Part shown: in pieces, positions 8,577 to 16,637 of the stretch
Numbering within the stretch: position 1 is the stretch's first letter
Layout: each line of letters begins with the position of its first letter
NCBI GenBank assembly: GCA_964615375.1
Contig: CAZTOW010000002.1
Coordinates: forward strand, 62,001-126,000
Direction of reading: 5' to 3'
Origin: CAZKWG01 sp964615375
Lineage (GTDB): Bacteria; Myxococcota_A; UBA796; CAZKWG01
Length of the DNA: 64,000 nucleotides
Position numbers and translations under genes: made by a program
Notes under the pieces: model-generated
The model's input: the letters and a program-made list of their open reading frames with translations, nothing else
Database searches by the model: none
Told to the model about the DNA's origin: nothing

Positions 8577-10142
8577 ATGGCGCGCACCTTCAACACGGCT
8601 GGCCCCTGCAACGCGGACGATCACTACATGCTGGCGCCCGAAGGGCGGCTGCCGGATCTGATGCCGTTCATTCGGGAGAAGCTGTACTTTGTGCTGCATG
8701 CCGCCCAACAGACGGGGAAGACCACCGCCATGCGCGCCTTCGCGGCGCGGCTGCGGGAGGAGGGCGCGGTAGCGGTGTGGGCCACCTTGGAGATGAGCCA
8801 GGGCTTTACGGAGGTTGAGGGGGCGGAGCGTCTGTGGATGAGCGCGATCCACGATGGGTGCGCCCTTGTCCTCGCTCCTTCCCAAGGTCCACCTCCAGTG
8901 GCTCCCTTCCTCCAAGAGCCCGAAGGGAACCGCCTCAAGGCCTGGCTGCGCGCCTGGTGCGCCTCCATCCCCGAACAGCCGGTCATCCTGCTCCTCGACG
9001 AGGCCGACGTCGTCAGCGGCCCTGCCATGGTCAGCCTCCTGCGCCAGCTCCGCGCCGGCTACATGGACCGTGGGCCGGGGAAGTTCCCCAGCTCCATCGC
9101 CCTCATCGGGATGCGCGACCTGCGCGACTACCTGACGCAGGCCAAGGACGGCACCCCGGTCAACCCGGGCTCCCCCTTCAACATCAAGTCCGCCAGCCTG
9201 ACCCTAAGGAATTTCACCATAGACGAGGTGCGCGAGCTCTACGACCAGCACACGGCGGACACCGGCCAGGTCTTCCAGCCCGAGGCCGTCGAGCGCGCCT
9301 TCTCCTGGACCCAGGGCCAGCCCTACCTGGTCAACGCCCTCGCCCGTATCGCGGTCAACGAGCTGGTCCCCCAGCGCGACCAGGCCGTCAACGCCGCGCA
9401 CATCGACGAAGCCCGCGAGCGCCTCATCCAGAGCCGCACCACCCACCTGGACAGCCTCGCCGTGCGCCTGCGCGACCCGCGCGTCGCCCGGATCGTCGCC
9501 GCGGTGCTCACCGGGGACCAGCCGCGCGCCATCGACTACGCCCACGACGATTTCCAGTACGTGTTGGACCTCGGCCTCATCCGCCAGGGACCCGATGGGG
9601 CCGAGCCCGCCAACCCCCTCTACCGCGAGATCCTGGCGCGAGAGCTGACCTACAACGTGCAGATGTCGCTGACCCGACCGCGCTGGCGCTGGCAGCGCCC
9701 GGACGGCGGCCTGGACTTCCCCGCCCTGATGGCCGAGTTCCTGCGCTGGTGGCGCGAGAACGCCGAGGCGCTCTCGGAGGACATCCCCTTCTGGCCCGAG
9801 GCCGTCGCCCACATCTCGTTCATGGGCTTTCTGCAGCGGGTCGTCAACGGAGGAGGGCGGGTCACCCGAGAGTACGCCGCCGGGCGCGGCGCGGTGGACC
9901 TGCTGGTGGAGTATGCCGGAGAGCGCTTCGTCATCGAGCTCAAGCGTGTCCGCCCACGCGACGGGCTGGAGCGCGTCCGCGAGAGCGGGGTCGAGCAGCT
10001 CTGCGCCTACCTGGACGCGACGGGTGAGCGCGAGGGGTGGTTGTTGATCTTCGATCAGCGCCCCGGGCGGAGCTGGGAGGAGCGCCTGTGGGTGGAAGAG
10101 CGGGAGCTGGAGGGGCGGCGGCTGCACCTGCGGGGGGCTTGA
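8577..10142 (+). CDS. AAA-like ATPase with C-terminal PD-(D/E)XK nuclease domain
   Basis: A 521-residue protein of the AAA-like ATPase group often annotated as 'ATP-binding protein'. The Walker A is Ala-Gln-Gln-Thr-Gly-Lys-Thr-Thr near residue 46, with the usual second Gly replaced by Gln, a common variant in this family. The Walker B is Val-Ile-Leu-Leu-Leu-Asp-Glu-Ala-Asp near 140. The C-terminal ~100 residues contain Gly-Arg-Gly-Ala-Val-Asp-Leu-Leu-Val followed by Phe-Val-Ile-Glu-Leu-Lys, a D...ExK nuclease core. Such proteins are scattered through genomes, often as mobile or defence-like single genes, but no function is proven. It is transcribed away from the formate dehydrogenase operon. 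Confidence 0.75.
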   Translation: MARTFNTAGPCNADDHYMLAPEGRLPDLMPFIREKLYFVLHAAQQTGKTTAMRAFAARLREEGAVAVWATLEMSQGFTEVEGAERLWMSAIHDGCALVLAPSQGPPPVAPFLQEPEGNRLKAWLRAWCASIPEQPVILLLDEADVVSGPAMVSLLRQLRAGYMDRGPGKFPSSIALIGMRDLRDYLTQAKDGTPVNPGSPFNIKSASLTLRNFTIDEVRELYDQHTADTGQVFQPEAVERAFSWTQGQPYLVNALARIAVNELVPQRDQAVNAAHIDEARERLIQSRTTHLDSLAVRLRDPRVARIVAAVLTGDQPRAIDYAHDDFQYVLDLGLIRQGPDGAEPANPLYREILARELTYNVQMSLTRPRWRWQRPDGGLDFPALMAEFLRWWRENAEALSEDIPFWPEAVAHISFMGFLQRVVNGGGRVTREYAAGRGAVDLLVEYAGERFVIELKRVRPRDGLERVRESGVEQLCAYLDATGEREGWLLIFDQRPGRSWEERLWVEERELEGRRLHLRGA

Positions 10143-10157
10143 GCGTGTGACCGAGAT

Positions 10158-10188
10158 TGTCTATTGCCTATTTTAAGGCAGGTAGACA
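10158..10188. terminator. Imperfect hairpin between convergent genes
   Basis: TGTCTA then GCCT pair with AGGC then TAGACA around an ATTTTA loop, with a small internal bulge of two versus three bases. It sits where the ATPase gene and the MopE-like gene meet and overlaps the last codons and stop of the latter. It may terminate transcription from the left. No long U run follows. Confidence 0.4.
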
Positions 10189-11414
10189 TCGCGCTCTCCC
10201 ACGCCGATAGGGCCTGCCGAGCTGAGGCTGCGTCCCCTCCAGGAGCTCCCCCAGGTGTCGCAGCCCACGCTGCTGCCCATGGGGCCATCGTTGCCTGCTC
10301 CGCCGTCTAACCACATCCCGCTGAGGTAAGGATAACGTCGGATCCAGGCGCTGACCGAGTCCTGCCCGTCTGGCAGAAAGGCCGAGTCGTACACACCGCA
10401 TCCCCCGGCGATCCAGAACCCCGCGCGGTCCTGGGAGGCCCCGCGCGAGGTCGAGCTCACGCTCCAGCTCCGCCGTCGGACCTCCTCGCCGAAGGACCGA
10501 AGCCGATCAAAGCCCCAGGAGCAGCTCGGGACGCTGCTCGCGCCGGGCTCGTAGACGCGGAGCACTCCCTGGACCTCGCTCGCGCTGGCCCACCACACCA
10601 ACGTCGTGGTGCGCTGGGAGGTGCTCAGCTCGTCCGGGCAGTCGTTTCTCGACCAGTGAGACAACACTACGGACGTGATCTCGACGCGCCCCCCTCGGGT
10701 CACCTGCGACATCCGGATCGTCGGGCAGGCCAGATCGCCCCAGCACTCGTCGTCCTCGCAGTCCGTGTGGCCGTCTTCGTCCTCGTCCAGCCCGTCATCG
10801 CAGCGAATCTCCGCGCAGCCCGAGGCGCTCACGCAGTCGTCGTCTTCACAATCCAGGAGCCCGTCACAGTCGTCGTCCACGCCCGAGGAGCAGTCCTCGG
10901 CGGCGCCCGGATGGACCGCGGGGGCGTAGTCCTGGCAGTCCGAGTCGTCCGCGGCGAAGCCCTCCCCCCAGCCCGGACAGCCAACGCCGAGCGGCGCCTT
11001 CGGGTCGCCGTAGCCGTCCTGGTCTACATCGGCATAGAAGGTGATCTCTTCGTAGCCCTCGTTCCACGTCCCGTCGCAGTCGTTGTCGTAGGCGTCGCAG
11101 ACCTCCTCCACTCCGGGGTGGACCTCTGGATCGCTGTCAAGGCAGTCTCCCGTCTGACTGGTCCACCCGATGTCTGGCGTGTCGTCACCGCAACTCCACT
11201 CGCAGTCCTCCCCACCGTACCCATCTCCATCCTCATCCCGGCAGTGCTGCGCGGGCGAGAGCCCCTCGTCCACCGCCCCGTCCCCGTCGTCGTCCGCCCC
11301 GTCGCAGCGCGTCTCGGGGAGATCCCCCTTGTCCAACCCTCCGTCACAGGCCCAGAGCATCGCCGCGAGCGAGCGAACGCCCCAGTCGAGCAGCGCGGAG
11401 CGGCGGGCGCGCAT
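10173..11414 (-). CDS. MopE-like Cys/Asp-rich lipoprotein
   Basis: A 413-residue exported protein. The ATG at 11414 is preferred because GGAGG lies seven bases before it; an in-frame start 51 bases upstream lacks one. A hydrophobic stretch ends in Leu-Trp-Ala-Cys, a likely lipobox. Then come several 'putative metal-binding' units of the MopE type, for example Asp-Asn-Asp-Cys-Asp-Gly and Asp-Asp-Asp-Cys-Asp-Gly-Leu-Leu-Asp-Cys-Glu-Asp, which in relatives form Ca2+-loop-like folds. The last ~180 residues are a beta-rich domain I do not recognise. A paralogue of similar design lies at 20298-21257. Function unknown; likely on the cell surface. Confidence 0.7.
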   Translation of the reverse strand: MRARRSALLDWGVRSLAAMLWACDGGLDKGDLPETRCDGADDDGDGAVDEGLSPAQHCRDEDGDGYGGEDCEWSCGDDTPDIGWTSQTGDCLDSDPEVHPGVEEVCDAYDNDCDGTWNEGYEEITFYADVDQDGYGDPKAPLGVGCPGWGEGFAADDSDCQDYAPAVHPGAAEDCSSGVDDDCDGLLDCEDDDCVSASGCAEIRCDDGLDEDEDGHTDCEDDECWGDLACPTIRMSQVTRGGRVEITSVVLSHWSRNDCPDELSTSQRTTTLVWWASASEVQGVLRVYEPGASSVPSCSWGFDRLRSFGEEVRRRSWSVSSTSRGASQDRAGFWIAGGCGVYDSAFLPDGQDSVSAWIRRYPYLSGMWLDGGAGNDGPMGSSVGCDTWGSSWRGRSLSSAGPIGVGERDVYLP

Positions 11415-11568
11415 CGTGAGCCTCCGCGAGCAGACTACCTCAACGCAGGCGGACAGCGCTCGCACACCCCAGCAATTGTCACCTCCTTTGCAACAATCCC
11501 TCCCTCCTCCGACCGCTTGTCCCCTCGCCTCCCCGCGCCTATGCTCCTCTCATCCCGAGGAGTCCCCC

Positions 11569-12369
11569 ATGACCTCCCGCCTCCCTGTCGCCTTCATCCC
11601 CCACGGTGGTGGCCCCTGGCCCTTCGTGGAGCTGGGCCTGGATCGCCGCGAGGTGGCCGATCTGTCGGGCTACCTGCGCGGGCTGCGCGAGCTCTGCCCC
11701 ACGCCGCCGCGGGCCGTGCTGATGATCTCGGCCCACTGGGAGGAGCGCGTGCCCACGGTGATGACCGGGGAGAAGCCCGCGCTCTACTACGACTACTACG
11801 GCTTCCCGCCCGCCTCCTACCAGCTCTCCTGGCCGGCGCCGGGCAGCCCGAACGTCGCCGCCCGGGTCAGCGCCCTGCTGGCCGCGGCGGGCGTCGAGAG
11901 CGCCGAGGACCAGGCCCGCGGCTTCGACCACGGCACCTTCATCCCGATGATGCTGCCCTGGCCGGGCGGTGAGGTCCCGGTCGTCCAGCTCTCGCTGAAG
12001 AAGGGCCTGGACCCGGGCGCGCACCTGGCCATCGGCCGCGCGCTGGCCCCCCTGCGGGACGAGGGCGTGCTGATCCTGGGCAGCGGCATGAGCTTCCACA
12101 ACCTCCGGATGATGCGCGACCCGCGCGCAGCCCAGGTCTCGGAGACCTTCGACGCCTGGCTGCGCGAGGCCAGCACCGCCCAGCCCGCCGCCCGCGACGC
12201 CCTCCTGGCCCGCTGGGAGCACGCCCCCCTCGCCCGCGACGCCCACCCCCGCGAGGAGCACCTGATCCCGCTCATGGTCGTGGCCGGCGCAGCGGGCGAG
12301 GACACCGGGAAGATCGCCTGGAACGGCACGATGATGGGCTGGCGGCTCTCGGCGGTCCACTACGGGTGA
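11569..12369 (+). CDS. LigB/DODA-type extradiol ring-cleavage dioxygenase
   Basis: A 266-residue enzyme of the class III extradiol dioxygenase family (4,5-DOPA dioxygenase/LigB group), which opens catechol-type rings using non-haem Fe(II) or Zn. Family marks: Phe-Ile-Pro-His-Gly-Gly-Gly-Pro near residue 10, Ile-Ser-Ala-His-Trp-Glu near 51, Phe-Asp-His-Gly-Thr-Phe-Ile-Pro near 112, and Gly-Ser-Gly-Met-Ser-Phe-His-Asn near 179. These supply the metal-binding and catalytic His residues. The ATG at 11569 is chosen because it gives the family's normal N-terminus and is preceded by GAGGAG. The 155-base gap to the divergent MopE-like gene shows nothing clear. It converges on the nucleoside transporter with a 3-base gap. 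Confidence 0.85.
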   Translation: MTSRLPVAFIPHGGGPWPFVELGLDRREVADLSGYLRGLRELCPTPPRAVLMISAHWEERVPTVMTGEKPALYYDYYGFPPASYQLSWPAPGSPNVAARVSALLAAAGVESAEDQARGFDHGTFIPMMLPWPGGEVPVVQLSLKKGLDPGAHLAIGRALAPLRDEGVLILGSGMSFHNLRMMRDPRAAQVSETFDAWLREASTAQPAARDALLARWEHAPLARDAHPREEHLIPLMVVAGAAGEDTGKIAWNGTMMGWRLSAVHYG

Positions 12370-12372
12370 GCC

Positions 12373-13617
12373 CTAGACCAGCACCCCCGCCACGCAGGCC
12401 ACCATGCACGTCGTCAGGAAGCCGCCGATCATGGCCTTGAACGCGAGCCGCGACAGGTCCGCCCGGCGCTCCGGGGCCAGCCCGCTGTAGCCGCCGATCT
12501 GGATGCCGATGCTGCCGAAGTTGGCGAAGCCGCAGAGCGCGTAGCTGGCGATGAGCCGCCCGCGCTCGCTGAGCCAGCCAGGGTCGGCTGCCAGCGCCTC
12601 GCTCATGTTCTTGTAGGCCACGAACTCGTTGAGCACGGTCTTCTGCCCCAGCAGGCTCCCCACCTTCAGCACGTCGTCCGCGGGCACGCCCATCACCCAG
12701 GCCAGCGGGGCGAAGAGGTAGCCGAAGATCTGCTCCAGGGTCAGCGTGACCCCGAGCTGCCCGCCCAGCGCGCCCAGCCCGGCGTTGACCATGGCCGTGA
12801 ACGCCAGGAAGACCAGCAGCATGGCCGCCACGTTCAGCGCCAGCTTCAGGCCGTCGGTGGCCCCCGCCGAGATCGCGTCCACCAGGTTCTCGTGCTCGCT
12901 CGGCGTGAGCGGCAGGTCCCGCCCCATGGTCTCGGGCTGCCCCGTCTCCGGCAGCATCAGCTTGGCGATGACCAGGCTGGCGGGCGCGCACATCACGCTG
13001 CAGGCCAGCAGGTGGCCGGCGATGCCCGGCACCTTGTCCTGGAGCATCGCCACGTAGGCCGCCAGCACCCCGCCCGCCGTCGTGGCGAAGCCGGCGATCA
13101 TGCAGGCCATCAGCTCCGCGTTGGTCAGCTTCGCGATGTAGGGCCGGATGGCCAGGGGCGCCTCGGTCTGGCCCACGAAGATGTCGGCCACGGTGGAGAA
13201 GGTCTCCGCCCCGCTGGTGCCCAGCGTGCGCGAGAGCAGGCGGGCGATGCCGCGGATCACCCGAGGCAGGAGACCGATGTGGTAGAGCACCGCCATCAGC
13301 GAGGAGAAGAACAGGATGGTGGGCAGCACCTGGAAGGCGAAGACGAAGCCCACGCCCTCCCCGGTGGTCAGCGGCCCGAAGACGAAGGCCGCGCCCTGCT
13401 TCGTGAAGCCCAGCAGCGTGTCCACCGCGGTCGTGGCGAAGGAGAACATCGCCCGGACCGGCGTGTGCAGGACCAGCAGGCCGAAGCCGAAGAGCAGCGC
13501 CAGCCCCACGAGCACGGGACGGAGCTGGACGTGGCGCCGCGCCTCGCGCGGGCAGAGGGCGAAGGCGAGGCCCATCATCGTGAGCACGCCGAAGAGGCTG
13601 GTGAGGCGTTCGATCAT
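12373..13617 (-). CDS. Concentrative nucleoside transporter (NupC family)
   Basis: A 414-residue inner-membrane symporter that imports nucleosides with H+ or Na+. Many hydrophobic segments are seen. The CNT signature Val-Gly-Gln-Thr-Glu-Ala-Pro-Leu-Ala-Ile-Arg-Pro is present near residues 148-159, and an Asn-Glu-Phe-Val-Ala-Tyr segment near 330 matches the second half of the substrate site. Length is normal for the family. The start is ATG 13617; no strong ribosome site is visible. A double ATCGAT motif lies ~55 bases upstream and may be an operator. Confidence 0.9.
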   Translation of the reverse strand: MIERLTSLFGVLTMMGLAFALCPREARRHVQLRPVLVGLALLFGFGLLVLHTPVRAMFSFATTAVDTLLGFTKQGAAFVFGPLTTGEGVGFVFAFQVLPTILFFSSLMAVLYHIGLLPRVIRGIARLLSRTLGTSGAETFSTVADIFVGQTEAPLAIRPYIAKLTNAELMACMIAGFATTAGGVLAAYVAMLQDKVPGIAGHLLACSVMCAPASLVIAKLMLPETGQPETMGRDLPLTPSEHENLVDAISAGATDGLKLALNVAAMLLVFLAFTAMVNAGLGALGGQLGVTLTLEQIFGYLFAPLAWVMGVPADDVLKVGSLLGQKTVLNEFVAYKNMSEALAADPGWLSERGRLIASYALCGFANFGSIGIQIGGYSGLAPERRADLSRLAFKAMIGGFLTTCMVACVAGVLV

Positions 13618-13671
13618 CCGGGGAGCTTAGCAAAGGGAGCTCCGCGGAGGGAAGGGGGCGGGGCGCACAAA

Positions 13672-13684
13672 ATCGATAATCGAT
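13672..13684. promoter_or_regulatory. Double ATCGAT motif upstream of the nucleoside transporter
   Basis: ATCGAT-A-ATCGAT, followed by AAT, forms a near-perfect 13-base palindrome, AT-rich in a GC-rich setting. It lies 55-67 bases before the transporter start and just after the upstream regulator gene's stop. Its place suggests an operator or promoter element. No regulator can be assigned from sequence. Confidence 0.35.
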
Positions 13685-13695
13685 AATGACCGACA

Positions 13696-16572
13696 CTACC
13701 GGCCCAGGCTCTCCCGCTCCCGCAACATCCAGGCCCCCGGCTCCAGCGCCATGCCGGGGATCAGCGCGTCGGCGAGCTCCAGCGCGCGCGCGAGCCCCCC
13801 GGCGTCCCCCAGCGCGCGGCAGGCCGCCCCGCGGGCGAGGGTGAGCTCCAGGCGGGGCAGCGGGGCCAGCGCGGAGACCTGGGCCTCGTCGATCTCCGCG
13901 AGCGCCGCCTGCGCGGCCGTGAGCTCTCCGGCCCGCGCCAGCGCCTCGGCCCGCAGCGCCGCGCACACCCGCTCCTGAAGCGGGGCCTGCAGCGCGCGAC
14001 CCACCGCCACGCCCGCGGTGGCCAGGCTCAGGGCCCGCGCAGGGTGATCGACGCGCTCCAGGCGCGCCAGCAGCCCGAGCGCCACCAGCTCGGCGAAGGC
14101 GCCGCTCCGCTCCCGGGCCTCCTCCAGGGCCCGCTCCAGCTCCAGGCGGGCCTCCGGCGCGCGCCCCCCCTCCGCCAGGATCCCGCCCACGTAGGCGCGG
14201 GCCGCGGCGCGGGCGCGCAGGGGAGCGCCCGGGTCGCCGACCAGCGCTCGGAAGCTGGCCAGGGCCCTCTCGTTCTCGCCGCGCGCCCACTGCGCCGTGC
14301 CCAGGCTCCCCAGCACGATGGACGCCCGCGCCAGCATCCCCCGCCGCAGCAGCACGCCTTGGGCCTCCTCCAGGCGCCCGATGGCCTCCCGCAGCCGCCC
14401 CTCGTCCAGCTCCAGCTTGCCCAGCATCGACCAGGCCATCGGCGCGCGGTCCAGATCCCCGGTCTGCTGGGCGACCTCCGCCGCCTCCCGGGCGAAGGTG
14501 ATGGCGAGCCCGTGCTGGCCCCGGTCCCGGTAGAGCCCGCCGAGGTTCAACAGGCAGACGCCTGCATAACGATCGTTATGAAACTCCCGCGCGCGCTGGA
14601 GGGCCCGGAGCAGATCGCGCTCGGCCCCGGCCGGATCCCCCAGCGCGAGGCGGTTGATCCCGCGGGCCTGGTCCGCGGCCACCCGCTGCAGGGGCCCCAG
14701 CGCGACGGCGTCCTGCTCGACCAGCTCCTCGGTGAGGGTCCGCATCAGGGGCCGGTCGCCGACGAATTCCGCCAGGAGGACCAGGCTGTGCTTCGCCGCG
14801 AAGCGCGCCCGCGGGTGGGCGTCGGGGTGCCGCGCGAGCGCGTCCCGCAGGGCGGGGAGGGCCTCGGCCGAGCGCCCCATGCTGGCCGCCATCTCGGCCC
14901 GCGCCGACGCGGCCTGGAGCGCCAGCGTCGCGTCCAGCCAGGGGGCCGCCTCCACGCGCTCCACCCACGCGAGGACGGCGTCGGGCGGACCCTCGGTGCG
15001 CCCCAGCCACAGCAGCGCCTCCAGCAGCGCGTCGACGGCCCCGGCGTCACGCCGCTCCAGGGCGGTGCTCAGCGCGCGCTCCAGGTCGGGGCGCTCCTCG
15101 CGGAGGGCGGCGCGGGCCTCCCGCTCGGTGGCGCGCACGAGGCGCTCGACGGCCTCCAGGCTCCAGCGGGCGGCGAAGCAGGCGGCGTGGCGCGCGCGGT
15201 GCTCGGCGAGGGTGGGGAGGCCGGCGGCGTGCTCCTCGGCGAAGGAGCGGATGCTCTGGAGCCAGGCATATCGGGAAGGGCCCCCCTCGCGCGCCGCGGG
15301 GAGCGCCTGGAGCAGGCTCGCATCCACCAGCAGGTCCAGCACGTCGGCGGCCCAGGGGGCGCCCTCGACGAGGGGCGGGTCCAGCACCGCCTCAGCCCGC
15401 GCGAGGGTGAACGGCGCGACGAAGACGGAGAGCGCGGCCCAGCAGGCCCGCGCCCAGTCGGGCAGGAGGTCCAGCGACCAGCGCACGGTGGCCCGGATGT
15501 CGCGCTGGCGGGGGAGCCGGGCGCGCTGATCGCTCAGCAGCTCCAGCGGTCGGCGGGCCAGGCGCTCCTGAAGATCACCCAGCGTGAGCGTGCGGGCGCG
15601 CGCCGCGACCAGGCTGAGGCAGAGGGGGACGCCGTCCAGCTCCCGGGCGAGGCGGGCGGCGATCCGCGTGGCCTCGGCGTCCACGCGCAGCCCGGGGCGG
15701 GCGGCGGCGGCGAGCTCCAGCAGCATGCCGACCGCGGCGGCGCCCGCGAGGGTCTCCAGATCGGCCCCCTCCTCGGGGAGGGCCAGGGGCCCTACGGCGA
15801 TCACCCGCTCTTCGCGCGCCTGGAGGGCGAGCCGGCTGGTGGCGAGCACGGCGAGCTGGGGCGCCTCCTCCAGCCAGGCGTCCAGCAGCTCCCGCGCCGG
15901 GCCGGCGACCTGCTCCAGGTTGTCCAGCAGCAGCAGGGTCGGGCCGCGCGCGCGCAGGGCGGCGCCCAGGTAGACGCGCAGGTCCGCCGCCCCGCCGGCG
16001 AGGCCCAGGGAGCGGTAGACCGAGGCCAGCAGCGCCTGGAGATCGGGGTCGGCGGAGGCGTCGCAGTAGACCACCTCGTCGCCGTCCAGCGCCGCGCGGG
16101 CCAGGGTGGTCTTGCCGATGCCGCCCGGCCCGGTCAGCGTGAGGCGCCGCCCGCCCTGCGCCCGGAGCGCCTGGATCCGCTCGATCTCCGCCTCGCGACC
16201 CCAGATCCGGCGCCCGTCCACCCGAACCTCGCGCGTCGACGGCGCGGGCTGGGGCGCGGGGAGGGGCTCGAAGCGGTAGCCGGCGCTGGCGGCGGCCAGC
16301 AGGTGGCGAGGGCGGGCCGGGTCGCGCTCGATCTTGGCGCGCAGGCGGGAGACGGTGACGTAGACCGTCCGGCTCTCCGCCTTGTACCCCCACACCTCGC
16401 GGAGGAGGCGCTCGACCTCGTGGACCTCGTGGGGGCGCTCGCCCAGCCAGACCAGGAGGCGCGCCTCGCTGGGGGTGAGCGGGATCTCCTCCCCCTGCGG
16501 GCGGACGAGGGCCCGGCGCGCGGGGTCGAACACGCCGAGCTCCAGCCAGATGCGCCGCGACGCCTCGCCCAC
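13696..16572 (-). CDS. Winged-helix / NB-ARC-like ATPase / TPR transcriptional regulator
   Basis: A 958-residue regulator. Residues ~10-103 are an OmpR/PhoB-type winged helix placed at the N-terminus. Residues ~120-450 are a STAND-type ATPase with Walker A Gly-Pro-Gly-Gly-Ile-Gly-Lys-Thr-Thr (148-156) and Walker B Thr-Leu-Leu-Leu-Leu-Asp-Asn. The C-terminal half is Ala/Leu/Arg-rich helical repeats of TPR type. Such proteins (AfsR/GutR-like) act as ligand-gated oligomeric activators. The start is GTG 16572, preceded by GAGGAG. It stands alone between the nucleoside transporter and a surface protein, so its target is not obvious; the downstream transporter is a candidate. Confidence 0.85.
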   Translation of the reverse strand: MGEASRRIWLELGVFDPARRALVRPQGEEIPLTPSEARLLVWLGERPHEVHEVERLLREVWGYKAESRTVYVTVSRLRAKIERDPARPRHLLAAASAGYRFEPLPAPQPAPSTREVRVDGRRIWGREAEIERIQALRAQGGRRLTLTGPGGIGKTTLARAALDGDEVVYCDASADPDLQALLASVYRSLGLAGGAADLRVYLGAALRARGPTLLLLDNLEQVAGPARELLDAWLEEAPQLAVLATSRLALQAREERVIAVGPLALPEEGADLETLAGAAAVGMLLELAAAARPGLRVDAEATRIAARLARELDGVPLCLSLVAARARTLTLGDLQERLARRPLELLSDQRARLPRQRDIRATVRWSLDLLPDWARACWAALSVFVAPFTLARAEAVLDPPLVEGAPWAADVLDLLVDASLLQALPAAREGGPSRYAWLQSIRSFAEEHAAGLPTLAEHRARHAACFAARWSLEAVERLVRATEREARAALREERPDLERALSTALERRDAGAVDALLEALLWLGRTEGPPDAVLAWVERVEAAPWLDATLALQAASARAEMAASMGRSAEALPALRDALARHPDAHPRARFAAKHSLVLLAEFVGDRPLMRTLTEELVEQDAVALGPLQRVAADQARGINRLALGDPAGAERDLLRALQRAREFHNDRYAGVCLLNLGGLYRDRGQHGLAITFAREAAEVAQQTGDLDRAPMAWSMLGKLELDEGRLREAIGRLEEAQGVLLRRGMLARASIVLGSLGTAQWARGENERALASFRALVGDPGAPLRARAAARAYVGGILAEGGRAPEARLELERALEEARERSGAFAELVALGLLARLERVDHPARALSLATAGVAVGRALQAPLQERVCAALRAEALARAGELTAAQAALAEIDEAQVSALAPLPRLELTLARGAACRALGDAGGLARALELADALIPGMALEPGAWMLRERESLGR

Positions 16573-16637
16573 GCGAGCTCCTCGAGGGGGAGACTATCGC
16601 GCGGACGAGGCGAAGGGGGCCTCCGGTCGCGAGACGA

